Shown here: positions 10,060 to 18,651 of the stretch, piece after piece
Layout: every line of letters starts with the position of its first letter
How positions within the stretch are numbered: the stretch's first letter is position 1
Source of the DNA: Sinorhizobium numidicum
GTDB taxonomy: Bacteria; Pseudomonadota; Alphaproteobacteria; Rhizobiales; Rhizobiaceae
Reading direction: 5' to 3'
Length of the DNA stretch: 64,000 nt
Assembly (NCBI RefSeq): GCF_029892045.1
Contig: NZ_CP120368.1
Location: 1,052,001 to 1,116,000 of the forward strand
Program-made: the position numbers and the translations under genes
The notes under the pieces: generated by a model
What the model was told of the DNA's origin: nothing
Database searches by the model: none
What the model saw: only the letters and a program-made list of their open reading frames with translations

Positions 10060-10497
10060 CTACTTGGTGGAGGCCGCTTCCGGTTCGAGGCGCTTTTCCG
10101 GAACCGGCGTGCGTTTAAAGGTGGGCACCGTTGCGTTTGGCGTTTCCGCGGACGTTACCTCCGCCAAGGGAGCGACCGTACCGGTCATAACCTTGGAGTC
10201 GGGCGTGCCGGCATCAGTCTCGGCAAATTGGGTATTCAGGAATTCATAAGCGATCCGGGCGCCTTCGCGGGCTCGATGGCCGAGAGCGACGAAGGTCTCT
10301 GTACCTTTCTCGCAAACATCGGGCTTCTGGATGCAAATCGCGCTTATATATTGGAAGGCCTCATTGGCGGCGGAAACGGTATCGCCGATTTCGACCTTCG
10401 GACCGTGCTCCAGCTTGCTCGTGCTCGAAGGATCGAGGAACGGCAGCAGTATCAGCACCAGCGAAAACCAGAACGTCGCCTTTACGAGAAACCACAT
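10060..10497 (-). CDS. DUF5330-type membrane-anchored protein
   Basis: A 145-residue protein beginning MWFLVKATFWFSLVLILLP, a single N-terminal membrane anchor, then about 70 residues with two cysteines (AICIQKPDVCEKG) that could be disulfide-bonded outside the membrane, then a low-complexity Thr/Pro/Ala tail. This architecture fits DUF5330, a family known mainly from Rhizobiales; function unknown. Monocistronic, lying between RIME copies D and E. Confidence 0.75.
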   Translation of the reverse strand: MWFLVKATFWFSLVLILLPFLDPSSTSKLEHGPKVEIGDTVSAANEAFQYISAICIQKPDVCEKGTETFVALGHRAREGARIAYEFLNTQFAETDAGTPDSKVMTGTVAPLAEVTSAETPNATVPTFKRTPVPEKRLEPEAASTK

Positions 10498-10568
10498 GTC
10501 CTGCCCATCCTCTTTACGCCTGCCGCAGCTCCGGTCTGCTATAGCGCCACTCGCCGTTCAGGCGCGCA

Positions 10569-10638
10569 AGGTCACTGTAGCACTTTGAATTGCTGCATAA
10601 TTTTGTCCTTAAACCGATTCCGGTTTAAGGAGTCATGG
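10569..10638 (-). repeat. RIME copy E (partial, reverse)
   Basis: It contains ctgtagcactttgaattgctgcataattttgtcc-type sequence and the palindrome ccttaaaccgattccggtttaagg. The distal hairpin around gacgcac is absent. Confidence 0.8.
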
Positions 10639-11190
10639 AGTAGCCGGTTTTGCCGCCATCGGCAGCTAGAGCGCGAAAGCCTGATATCCACGCTCGTTCT
10701 TCGTTCCACGCTCGGAGCCTTTCACCTTCAGCTCCGGTCATATCTTGAACTCGACTGTAGAATGGGAATCACAAGGCGGCTTTTCCAAAAACAATCGGAT
10801 TTGCTTCAAAATTTAATGAAACGCCCGATTTCGATATTCGCCATGGTGATTTGTCTCGCATTTTAGTGATTGCCGTTAAGGTTCATGGCAGAGTGCCGAA
10901 GGCCAAGCCCGAAGGTCTGGGCACAGGCGTCCGCCCACCCTGCCCAAATCCTTAACAGAAACCGGAAAATCCACAAAAATCCGCTGCTTACGCCCCGTTA
11001 ACCACAACAGACGAAGCTCGCCCGAATTGCCCCAAAACGGGAATTTTCGGCCTTTTGCCGTGTCCTCTCGGGTGGCCCGCTTATTCTTTCATTAAGTCGG
11101 GGATGCGAGATTCGGATCATCACGAGGCGGTCCGACAGGCGCTGCGAAACGCAGAAACGGACTTGCGATTGTCTCGCAAAAACAACAAAG
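10639..11190. other. Intergenic region before the DivJ-like gene
   Basis: About 550 bases with no gene I can support in either strand. It contains several TTAA elements (near 10887, 10951 and 10998) but none in the TTAA-N7-TTAA arrangement. It presumably holds the promoter of the histidine kinase gene. Confidence 0.5.
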
Positions 11191-12807
11191 GTGGCAGGGC
11201 AAGGCGTGAGTGTATTGCGTGACATGGCTGGCAAATGGACATCCCGTGCGGATGCAGCGGCCGCACCGTGGCTGCCGCGCCGCGCAGCTGGTTCCGTTGT
11301 CGCACGCCATGATTTCAAGCGGCTGCGTGCCGTCGCGGCCGTCTCGTTGACCGCCCTTCCGATCGTCCCGCTCGCTTTAGCGGCGGTATTGCCGGTTTCT
11401 GTTGCCCTGCCGGCGGGAACCGCGCTCTGGGCCTCCGCCTCGTTGTTGGCTGCTGCTGCAACTATTGCCGGCAGCCGCGTCGCGCCGATGCCGGGCCATA
11501 CGGAAGCGATGCCGGCACCCGAACAGTCCGAGCTTTCTGCCGCTTACGACCTTTTCGCCGGTCTCGTGACCGTCCACGATGTGCGCGGCAACGTTCTTTC
11601 GGTTCATGGCCGCGATGCGGTCGACCATTTGAAGCTGATGCGCGACCCGAGCGGACGCGGATTCATCGAGCAGATTCACGTCTCGGATCGCATCGTCTTT
11701 CTCAGGGCAATTGATGTGTTGCGGCAGGGCGGCGCCCGATCCGCGGTCGATATCCGCCTCGAACGGCTATCGTTGCCGTCCGAAGCGGCGCAATTCGTGC
11801 ACATGCGCTGCGAAATGACGCCGGTCTGTGACACGGACGGGCGGCTGGCGGCAATCGTCGCCCAATCGCGCGATGTCTCCGAAGAGGCTCGCCTGCGAGC
11901 GGAAGCCGCCGCAAAGACCGCGCAAGCCGAATCAGCAAACGATGCCAAGACTCGTTTCCTCGCCGCCGTAAGCCACGAGCTGCGCACGCCGCTCAATGCC
12001 ATTCTCGGCTTTTCGGATGTCCTCTCCGGGGAATATTTCGGAAAGCTGGAGAATGACCGGCAGCGCGAATATGTGTCGCTGATCCACAAATCCGGCATGC
12101 ATCTCTTGTCCGTGGTCAACACCATGCTCGACATGAGCAAGATCGAAGCCGGACGCTACGAACTGGTCCCGGAGCCTTTCCGCGTGATTGAGGCGGTCGC
12201 TGCCTGCGAGGCCATGCTATCGCATCAGGCGCGTGAAAAAGGGGTAAGATTGGTGAGCCGCGTCCACCGTTCTGTGGGCGAGGTCAACGCCGATCAGCGT
12301 GCGTTCCAGCAGATACTGATCAACCTCATCGGCAATGCCATCAAATTCACGGATGGAGGAGGACTTGTCACCGTCGATGCCGAAACCCAGGGCGCGACGC
12401 TGAAGCTCACCGTCAGCGACACGGGCATTGGCATTGCCGAAGACAAGCTGCAGATGCTTGGCCAACCTTTCGTCCAGATTCAGAATGACTATACCCGCCG
12501 CTACGAAGGTACCGGACTCGGCCTTTCACTGGTCAAAGGCTTGGTTGCACTGCACGGCGGCAACGTTTCGATCCGCAGTTCGGAAGGTGAGGGAACCGTG
12601 GTCGTGGTTTCTATCCCGTGCGACGGCTCCGGAATCGTGGACGCTGGGCGCGAGCACCTGGCGGCGCCCCTCCCGGTGGAGTTTCCGCCGCGATTGAAGG
12701 AGCGTGGCCGGGAGGACGGTGATTTCGGAAAGCACGGACTGCCGAAGGCTTTCCAGAAAGAGGGAATGGACGAGGGACATGGCTCCGCGCAAGCGAAAAC
12801 AGCCTGA
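11191..12807 (+). CDS. divJ: DivJ-like sensor histidine kinase
   Basis: About 538 residues: two N-terminal membrane segments (roughly 48-95), a PAS-like region (120-215), a DHp domain with phospho-acceptor histidine in SHELRTPLNAILGFSDVL (about residue 262) and an HATPase domain (NLIGNAIKF, DTGIGI, GTGLGLSLVKGL). The DHp sequence is of the DivJ/PleC/PdhS type that acts on DivK. I recall S. meliloti divJ lying next to mucR, as here. Start uncertain: GTG 11191, GTG 11206 and ATG 11224 are possible and none has a strong ribosome site. The last 28 bases overlap the next gene. Confidence 0.8.
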   Translation: MAGQGVSVLRDMAGKWTSRADAAAAPWLPRRAAGSVVARHDFKRLRAVAAVSLTALPIVPLALAAVLPVSVALPAGTALWASASLLAAAATIAGSRVAPMPGHTEAMPAPEQSELSAAYDLFAGLVTVHDVRGNVLSVHGRDAVDHLKLMRDPSGRGFIEQIHVSDRIVFLRAIDVLRQGGARSAVDIRLERLSLPSEAAQFVHMRCEMTPVCDTDGRLAAIVAQSRDVSEEARLRAEAAAKTAQAESANDAKTRFLAAVSHELRTPLNAILGFSDVLSGEYFGKLENDRQREYVSLIHKSGMHLLSVVNTMLDMSKIEAGRYELVPEPFRVIEAVAACEAMLSHQAREKGVRLVSRVHRSVGEVNADQRAFQQILINLIGNAIKFTDGGGLVTVDAETQGATLKLTVSDTGIGIAEDKLQMLGQPFVQIQNDYTRRYEGTGLGLSLVKGLVALHGGNVSIRSSEGEGTVVVVSIPCDGSGIVDAGREHLAAPLPVEFPPRLKERGREDGDFGKHGLPKAFQKEGMDEGHGSAQAKTA

Positions 12808-13732
12808 GCGGAAAAGGAGGGCGCAACCGCGGCCAGGCCTGGCCTTGCGGGGCTTGGCGCTCGCCGGTCGCGGCTTGGTGTTCGGCGGGAGGCTGATGGC
12901 CCGCCATCCGGTCGGTGCCGGCGGATCGGCCGCCTTCGCCATCGTCTTCAGTTTCGTCGCGGCCAACGCCATGTGGTACCAGCCTGGTGCTCATCCGTCG
13001 CCGCTTCTGCGCACGCGCGTGCCTTTGGTCAGTCCAGAGATTGCAGAACGCTTGGCGGCTGCCAACGGTGAGACGGTTCAACCTCGTAACGTGACGACCT
13101 TCGTCATTGAGCGTCAAGGCGCGGCGAAAGCGGAGAATGTCGAGGATGTGACCGCTAGCGCACCGCACGAGGCCGAGGCGGGATCGGGCGACCGAACGGA
13201 AGTCGGCTCGGGTGCCGGCTCGGCGATTATTACGGACGTCCAGAAGGAGTTGGCGCGGCTCGGCCTCTACGAGGGAACACCCGATGGCCGTAGCGGTCCG
13301 AAAACCTCGGCCGCGATTCTTCGCTTCGAGAAGCAGGCCGGGCGCATGGAGACCGGTACGGCAAGCGCCGATCTGCTACGGGGGCTGCGGACGGCAAGCA
13401 GTTCCGAGCCTGCCGCGGTTACTCCGGGCGCGCGCCCTTACGCCGATCCAAAGACGGTCCCGGCCGGCGCCGATCCGGTCGCCGCCGCAATTCGTACGGC
13501 GGAGAACGAGATGCTCGCTCCCCGTACCGAGATTCCGGTTTCGAACGAAATGGTGCTGACCATCCAGAAGGGACTGAGCAATCTTGCCTATGCCGATATC
13601 GTTGTGGACGGCGTTGCCGGCGACCAGACGCGTGCCGCGATCCGTCACTTCGAAAAGCATTACAGGCTGCCGCAGACTGGCGAACCGAACGTCAAGGTTC
13701 TCAAAAAACTGAAGGAAATCGGCGCCCTCTGA
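12779..13732 (+). CDS. Membrane-anchored peptidoglycan-binding protein
   Basis: A 317-residue protein: very basic N-terminus (MAPRKRKQPERKRRAQPRPG), one membrane segment near residues 45-65, and two peptidoglycan-binding-domain-1 repeats outside (about 150-200, with LARLGLYEGTPDGRSGP, and 260-315, with LSNLAYADIVVDGVAGDQT). GAGGGA precedes ATG 12779, which lies inside the kinase gene, so translation is probably coupled. A wall-binding protein co-expressed with a DivJ-like kinase is suggestive of a division or polarity role, but that is inference. Confidence 0.85.
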   Translation: MAPRKRKQPERKRRAQPRPGLALRGLALAGRGLVFGGRLMARHPVGAGGSAAFAIVFSFVAANAMWYQPGAHPSPLLRTRVPLVSPEIAERLAAANGETVQPRNVTTFVIERQGAAKAENVEDVTASAPHEAEAGSGDRTEVGSGAGSAIITDVQKELARLGLYEGTPDGRSGPKTSAAILRFEKQAGRMETGTASADLLRGLRTASSSEPAAVTPGARPYADPKTVPAGADPVAAAIRTAENEMLAPRTEIPVSNEMVLTIQKGLSNLAYADIVVDGVAGDQTRAAIRHFEKHYRLPQTGEPNVKVLKKLKEIGAL

Positions 13733-13790
13733 CAGCTATGCGACATCCGGGTCATTTGCATACGCATGGTATGGCGTGTATCAGCCTTGA

Positions 13791-14147
13791 ATGCGTCTGA
13801 AATCCCACATCTTCGTTTCCTCGCTGTTGCGGAGCGTCTTTGGGCGCGGCGGCTACGCGGCGGTCTTGCGCAAAGGTGCCGAAGAGGCTGGAGCGATCTT
13901 TATCCGTCAGCGCACGCGATTTGGAACTGAGACGCTTTATGCGCCGGCTCCGCAGAGTTTTTTCGACGATGCAAGTGAGCCCGGCCGCAAATTCGAGGTG
14001 CGGCTCCAGGACAAAGAGCCGGAAAACGTCGACAGCGTTCTTTCCTCGGAAATTCGCTTCGATCCGGACTGTTGGATCGTCGAAATCGAGCTCGACGACT
14101 GCGGCGATCTGTTCGAGATCACCGATGCAACCGCCGCCGGCAGATGA
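13791..14147 (+). CDS. DUF1491 family protein
   Basis: A 118-residue cytoplasmic protein with the DUF1491 layout: SLLRSVFGRGGYAAVLRKG, then FIRQRT and a C-terminal acidic segment with DCWIVEIELDD. Function unknown; the family is confined largely to alphaproteobacteria. It is monocistronic and followed by a RIME. Confidence 0.8.
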   Translation: MRLKSHIFVSSLLRSVFGRGGYAAVLRKGAEEAGAIFIRQRTRFGTETLYAPAPQSFFDDASEPGRKFEVRLQDKEPENVDSVLSSEIRFDPDCWIVEIELDDCGDLFEITDATAAGR

Positions 14148-14166
14148 GTACCGCCTTCCCAGACCT

Positions 14167-14269
14167 CTACAGCGCCGTGCGTCCTTTTAGACGCATAAAG
14201 GCCGCTGTAGCGCGTTGAATTGCTGCATGGTTTTGTCCTTAAATCGGTTCCTATTTAAGGGACCATGCA
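14167..14269 (-). repeat. RIME copy F (complete, reverse)
   Basis: Full-length reverse copy of about 103 bases, from ctacagcgccgtgcg to gggaccatgcaa, with both palindromes. Its last 19 bases lie inside the 3' end of the following leftward gene. Confidence 0.9.
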
Positions 14270-15300
14270 AGACGTTGCGTGGCATCGCCTTGAACGGCAG
14301 CGGTGCGCGCTTCTTGTCGCCGGGAATCGGAGACGCGGTTTTCGGCGAAGTGGGCCTCGTGCCGCACCGGTGCTGCACCGTTTCCATCGACGCGAAGCCA
14401 GGCCTCTAGCCGTTCGAGGCTGGCTTTCCTGCCAACGCTCATGATCAGCGCCTCGGCACGGCTGCTACCGCCGAGCCTTTCCGAAAGATGCGGATAAAGG
14501 CTCTCGAGCAGGAAGCGCGTATCGTCGGCGGGAAAGTCCATTGCCGAAAGCGTTGCGGCGAGTTGCTGGCCGGAGACGTCCAGCAGAATGCGTTCGGCGA
14601 GCGCGCGGCTCGCGCCTAACGCGTCGGCAAGAGCGGTGGCAAAGAGGCTCGCTTCACCATTTCGGGCAAAGCGCACGAGCAGCGCCTGGTGAAGCTCATC
14701 GATCGGCCGGACGACACGCGACGTTCCGTTAGCATCCTGCGATCCGACACGCGCCAGTGCCTTGATCTCCTCGCGCAGCTTTTCTTCACGTGACGGGCGG
14801 TCTGAGGATGGGCTGATGGGCGTCGTCGAGTAAAGAGTGCTCGCTGCGGACCGATCCGCGTCGCCATGCGGCCGCTCCGGCAGAGTTGCGGGTTGATGGT
14901 GCTCGACCAGCGCGTCGATGACTAACGGCGATAGGTTCTCCCGGCGGGCAATCGCCTTGGCGTGAGCCGACCCTTGCCGGCGGACGATGGAAATAAGCGT
15001 CTCGTCGGAGATTGCTTTCGATCGGGTGAGAAAGATCGCGGCGATGGAAATCGGCATGCTGCCGATCAGAAGCGCAACAGATTCCGGAACCTGGGCGCAT
15101 TGGGAAAGGGCGGCCGCCGCCTGACGACGGGCCTCATTGCTGGAACCGAGAAACAATGGTTCGAACAGTTCGGCGAATTGTTTCATGTCGGATTTGCGCG
15201 GAATGCGCAGACTTTCGAAGCCGGTGACTGTCGCCATCAGCACGACGTCCTTCAGCCGGCCGGTCTGCGGCCTTTCCAACTCACGAAACCGGTTCGTCAC
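14251..15300 (-). CDS. DUF2336 domain protein
   Basis: About 349 residues, rich in Ala/Leu/Arg, with helical repeats as in DUF2336 proteins of alphaproteobacteria (RQAAAALSQCAQVPESVALLI, and ISIVRRQGSAHAKAIARR). No membrane segment. I prefer the GTG at 15300 (reading MTNRFRELERPQ), which has AAGGAT five bases before it; ATGs at 15324 and 15237 are alternatives. The final residues (AWSLK) are encoded by RIME copy F, so the native C-terminus has been replaced or extended by the repeat. Confidence 0.75.
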   Translation of the reverse strand: MTNRFRELERPQTGRLKDVVLMATVTGFESLRIPRKSDMKQFAELFEPLFLGSSNEARRQAAAALSQCAQVPESVALLIGSMPISIAAIFLTRSKAISDETLISIVRRQGSAHAKAIARRENLSPLVIDALVEHHQPATLPERPHGDADRSAASTLYSTTPISPSSDRPSREEKLREEIKALARVGSQDANGTSRVVRPIDELHQALLVRFARNGEASLFATALADALGASRALAERILLDVSGQQLAATLSAMDFPADDTRFLLESLYPHLSERLGGSSRAEALIMSVGRKASLERLEAWLRVDGNGAAPVRHEAHFAENRVSDSRRQEARTAAVQGDATQRLAWSLK

Positions 15301-15378
15301 GAGATATCCTTGCACGCAAAACATTGCCATTGCCGGTGGTTCGGAACGGCACACGTCACCAAAAATAAAATTAAAACG

Positions 15379-15394
15379 TTAGCGTAGCATTAAC
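15379..15394 (-). promoter_or_regulatory. Near-consensus CtrA-like site
   Basis: TTAG-N7-TTAAC on the plus strand, one mismatch to the TTAA-N7-TTAA consensus. It lies about 80 bases upstream of the DUF2336 gene start. Single sites with one mismatch can occur by chance. Confidence 0.3.
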
Positions 15395-15598
15395 TATGGA
15401 CGTTGGGGCTTTATTCAGGCTTGCGGCGCGGCCGTGGCGACAGCAGGCTCCAAAATTTTCCCAATAAACATCGAGCCGGCAGCAGCGCGTCAGCCTTAAA
15501 AAGTCCACAAGCGGTTCTATTTGATCCCACAGACGGTGAAGGGCGTTATGCCCGCCGAAAGAGAAGGCCAATGCGGCTTTCCCATGGGAGATACATCT

Positions 15599-16291
15599 GT
15601 GAAGAATGCGTTTTTGCGGGCGGCGGCCGTATGCGCGCTGTTGCTCATGCCGGCGATCGCGGAGGCGGCGGAAGGCTTTGCCACTGCCAACGTAAATATG
15701 CGCTCGGGTCCGAGCACGCGCTATCCGGCCGTTGCCGTGATTCCGGCAGCCGAATCGGTGGAAATCCATGGATGCCTGGCGGACCGACCCTGGTGCGACG
15801 TTTCCTTCTATGGCGGCCGCGGATGGGTCGCGGGCCGCTATGTGCAAGCCATCTATCGCAGCAGCCGGGTTTATCTGGAGCCGGAATATTATCGTCCGCT
15901 CGGGATCCCGACGGTCGTTTTCCAGTTCGACCGCTATTGGGACCGCAACTACCGGGGCCGCGACTTCTATCGCGACCGCGACCGCTGGCGCCGCGGCCCG
16001 GATTGGGTCGAGGAAAACCGCGACAGCCGTGACTGGGAACGCCAGGCCGACCGCGATCGCCGCGAATGGGAACGAAGCCAGTCCAGAGAACGCCGCGAAT
16101 GGGAACGCGATCGGGAACGCGTCCAGCGGGAGTGGGAAGGGGAACGCCGTGATGACGACCAATGGCGGCGTAGAGGCGATGAAGACGACCAGGGGCAACG
16201 GGACCGGCGGCGCCGCGAATCCAGGGGCGAAGATGACTCGAGAAACGTACCGGATTGTGCGGCCGGCGATTTCCGATGCGAGGAGAATTAG
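15599..16291 (+). CDS. Secreted SH3-domain protein with charged tail
   Basis: About 230 residues: signal peptide (KNAFLRAAAVCALLLMPAIAEA), a bacterial SH3 domain (roughly residues 25-85, with TANVNMRSGPSTRYPAVAVIP and a cysteine pair near CLADRPWC), then a long Arg/Asp/Glu/Trp-rich tail with repeated RREWER-type units from about residue 120 to the end. GTG 15599 is chosen because GGGAG lies eight bases before it; ATG 15584 is an in-frame alternative. SH3b proteins often act at the cell wall. The tail looks like a charged single helix or disordered linker. Confidence 0.8.
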   Translation: MKNAFLRAAAVCALLLMPAIAEAAEGFATANVNMRSGPSTRYPAVAVIPAAESVEIHGCLADRPWCDVSFYGGRGWVAGRYVQAIYRSSRVYLEPEYYRPLGIPTVVFQFDRYWDRNYRGRDFYRDRDRWRRGPDWVEENRDSRDWERQADRDRREWERSQSRERREWERDRERVQREWEGERRDDDQWRRRGDEDDQGQRDRRRRESRGEDDSRNVPDCAAGDFRCEEN

Positions 16292-16299
16292 GAGGTAAA

Positions 16300-16326
16300 A
16301 TGCCGGCACGAGCATCCACGAGATAG
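16300..16326 (+). other. Eight-codon open frame behind a perfect ribosome site
   Basis: AGGAGGTAAA directly precedes an ATG that opens a frame of only eight codons (MPARASTR). The ribosome site overlaps the TAG stop of the SH3 gene, so it could be translationally coupled. It may be a leader-type peptide or the remains of a lost downstream gene. Confidence 0.3.
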
Positions 16327-16350
16327 CTGGTCCTGCCCATCCGGATTCTC

Positions 16351-16431
16351 GCACCCGCGCCCGAGAGGCGCGGGTGCGGAGAGCTACCGCAAATGCAGAG
16401 CGGGCGGCGATTGTCGCCCGCTTTTCTTTTT
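16351..16431 (+). terminator. Double hairpin terminator after the SH3 gene
   Basis: First a perfect 11-bp stem (GCACCCGCGCC / GGCGCGGGTGC, 16351-16377), then a second stem GCGGGCG / CGCCCGC (16400-16421) followed by TTTTCTTTTT. The second is a convincing rho-independent terminator. Confidence 0.85.
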
Positions 16432-16526
16432 GCTCGCGTCTTTCCGCCTGGGATTTTGGGCCGCCGGTAGAGGGAACCAATCCGGATGCGCTGCGTTGAC
16501 ATCGCGCAAAAGCAAGGAGCGAAGAA

Positions 16527-16811
16527 ATGGCGGACAAGAATCTGGCGGCAGTTGGCGCCGAAACAGATGCCGAAACACGGACCGTAGGCGCACAGGCGGA
16601 GCTTGAAGCTCAGATTGCGGATTTGAGGACGGAGATCAGCCGCTTGACCGAAACGGTGACGGCCATCGGCAGTGGGGCGAGGGCGGTCGTGCAAACCGAA
16701 GCGGAATTGATGACGGAGCGAATGCGCGAACGTGTACGCGAGGACCCGATCTCGGCGCTTTTGACCGTAGCCGGCGTCGCCTTCCTGTTCGGCTTGCTTG
16801 CAAGACGCTGA
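16527..16811 (+). CDS. DUF883/ElaB-like membrane-anchored protein
   Basis: A 94-residue protein with a long amphipathic coiled-coil region (residues 20-75) and one C-terminal membrane helix preceded by the hallmark EDPISALLTVAGVAFLFGLL. In the YqjD/ElaB family this anchors the protein to the inner membrane, and some members bind ribosomes. AAGGAG lies eight bases before the ATG. Confidence 0.8.
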   Translation: MADKNLAAVGAETDAETRTVGAQAELEAQIADLRTEISRLTETVTAIGSGARAVVQTEAELMTERMRERVREDPISALLTVAGVAFLFGLLARR

Positions 16812-16872
16812 GAGGATCGCTATCAGGCCCGTCCCGGCCAGATTGAAGATGGTTAAGGTGCTATGGCCTGAA

Positions 16873-16888
16873 TTAAGATACCGTTAAC
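16873..16888 (+). promoter_or_regulatory. Perfect CtrA-type site TTAA-N7-TTAAC
   Basis: TTAAGATACCGTTAAC matches the cell-cycle regulator CtrA consensus with the exact seven-base spacer. It lies in the 287-base gap between the DUF883-like gene and the small gene at 17099. Confidence 0.6.
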
Positions 16889-17098
16889 CAGGCTATGGCT
16901 CAATCGAGGCGGGCCGGTTATGATCGGTCCCGCATCTGATGTGAACCGAAACGGAAGAGATCCGGGCAACCGGAAGAAGGAGCAAATGAGAAGGGCGCGT
17001 CTGTCCGGCCTATGTCCTGGAAAATGCGTCAGCCCGCGAGCGGGCAGGGTGAAATCTGTACGGTAGTTCATCCGTCTCATGGAAGTATGGAGACGAGC

Positions 17099-17266
17099 AT
17101 GGCAGACGTAATCAGAATGCAGGACCGCAAGGTCAAAACACCGCGAAGGCCTCCCGTCACCTCAGGCGGCGCCAAAGTGCTGCTCTTCACAGGTATCCGC
17201 TACGAGCGTCTGGACGGCCGCGGGCCGCAGCCCAAAGCGCCGCCAGGACACCGGATCAAGCAGTAA
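17099..17266 (+). CDS. Small hypothetical protein (55 aa)
   Basis: A short basic protein starting MADVIRMQDRKVKTPRRPP and containing KVLLFTGIRYERLDG. No membrane segment or known domain. ATG 17099 has GGAG eight bases upstream; longer in-frame starts at 17012 and 17087 lack this. I have the impression that similar short proteins occur in other rhizobia but cannot confirm it. It lies downstream of the perfect CtrA-type site. Confidence 0.55.
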   Translation: MADVIRMQDRKVKTPRRPPVTSGGAKVLLFTGIRYERLDGRGPQPKAPPGHRIKQ

Positions 17267-17420
17267 ACATTTCTTGGCGAAGAGCGATCCGTTCATCCGG
17301 GAGCGCTCGCGTCGGTGAAGGTCGCTGCGATCTTCAGAGCCGCCAACCTCCACAACCATTCCCAAGTATAACCATTCCGTTCTTGAAGATTGGAACCGGT
17401 GGCAACCGTCCGGCTATGGG

Positions 17421-17966
17421 TTAGCGGCGAAAGGGCTCGCAACTCGACTCGGAAAGGAAGTTGCGGACCTGTTCCTCGAAACTCCGGAGAGGCGCGAGCG
17501 CGCGAAGAACAGCATAGCCTTCCGCGTCCTTCATCTCGATCATGATCGATTGCGCCAGCGCTTCGGGCGGCGATTTACGCAGGTCGACGAGCTGGATGGG
17601 TGTGGCAACGACCAGGTCCAGATTGCCGTTGACGGCCGTCTGGTCGTTCATGCTGAAGACTTCGTTCGAGCTGCTGTCGAAAACCGAGAGCGACCAGAAC
17701 GGCACGGCGCCGCGGGCGATAAAGCGCGCCGGCGTATCGGCGATCGAGAAGCTGCAGACAGCGGTGCGCAGATAAGGATCGCTGTTGTCCAGGCCTGTTG
17801 CGCCCGGCTGTGCAGTCAGCGAAAAAAAGCTGTCCATTTCCAGCAGTCCAAGCACCCGCGTATAGGCGTCCCGGCCGGTGAATTGCGGCAGGGCGAGCAC
17901 GATGACGATGTGCAGGAGCGCCGCGCCGACCAGGCCCACGAGAATGGCGAAAAGCACGCTACGCAT
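17421..17966 (-). CDS. DUF1254-type membrane protein
   Basis: A 181-residue protein with one N-terminal membrane segment (residues 4-28) and a periplasmic DUF1254-like part (DPYLRTAVCSFSIADTPARF, then VPFWSLSVFDSSSNEVFSMND). It overlaps its upstream partner, the DUF1214 gene, by eight bases. Together the two resemble a split version of the larger DUF1254-DUF1214 proteins. Function unknown. Confidence 0.8.
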   Translation of the reverse strand: MRSVLFAILVGLVGAALLHIVIVLALPQFTGRDAYTRVLGLLEMDSFFSLTAQPGATGLDNSDPYLRTAVCSFSIADTPARFIARGAVPFWSLSVFDSSSNEVFSMNDQTAVNGNLDLVVATPIQLVDLRKSPPEALAQSIMIEMKDAEGYAVLRALAPLRSFEEQVRNFLSESSCEPFRR

Positions 17967-18546
17967 TTCCGCACCCGGTCTTGACGATCTTGGGCATGGC
18001 GAGGTCGATCAGTCCGGAAGAGCCGGCCGTCGGCGTGTCGAGCAAGGTCAGTACGAGATTGAAATTGCCCTGGTGGCGGATGGCAAGCCAGTTGTCCGGC
18101 CGAGCGAACGGTGACGCGTGGATGACGAAACTGCTGTCCTTGGAGCGCAACACCGTCCACGAATTCATTGCCGAGGGCATCTCCGGACCCGGCCGCAACG
18201 TGATCCCATCGGATGTCGTCGCATAGAGTGTCCAGAAACGGGCTGGTGGCGTGATGCCGGAGACCTCGTAAGAGCAGGCGGCCGAGAGCCGCGCGCCGCT
18301 GTCGTCGGTTGCGGCGGTAAACATCAGTCCCTCTGCACCGCCGTAGAGCAATTCGCCTGCACGAGCGCGGTGCGCCTTGGCATAGGGGTCTGCGGCGATG
18401 GTTTGCGCCTCCGGGAACGCCACCCATGGGCCGATCGCGATGGAGCCAAAACCGACCGTTGCCTTTAGCGCCCATATGGCCGAAACGATGCCGCCGCCGA
18501 ACGCGACGGTCAGTGCAAGTGCGACGAGGAGGGGAATTCGGAACAA
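17959..18546 (-). CDS. DUF1214 domain membrane protein
   Basis: A 195-residue protein with an N-terminal membrane anchor or signal (residues 4-26) and a DUF1214 region (FWTLYATTSDGITLRPG, NSWTVLRSKDSSFVIHASP, DNWLAIRHQGNFNLVLTLLDTP). It forms an operon with the DUF1254 gene and follows the PBP1A gene in the same direction with a 105-base gap. Confidence 0.85.
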   Translation of the reverse strand: MFRIPLLVALALTVAFGGGIVSAIWALKATVGFGSIAIGPWVAFPEAQTIAADPYAKAHRARAGELLYGGAEGLMFTAATDDSGARLSAACSYEVSGITPPARFWTLYATTSDGITLRPGPEMPSAMNSWTVLRSKDSSFVIHASPFARPDNWLAIRHQGNFNLVLTLLDTPTAGSSGLIDLAMPKIVKTGCGNA

Positions 18547-18651
18547 CGGCGGCTCTATCGAATGATGTCTTGTTTGCCCCGCCCGCTTTGGTCTGCTCTG
18601 CGGCGATGGCGTCTGGCGTGTTCGTCAGAGAACGGACTTATGGTTGTGAAG

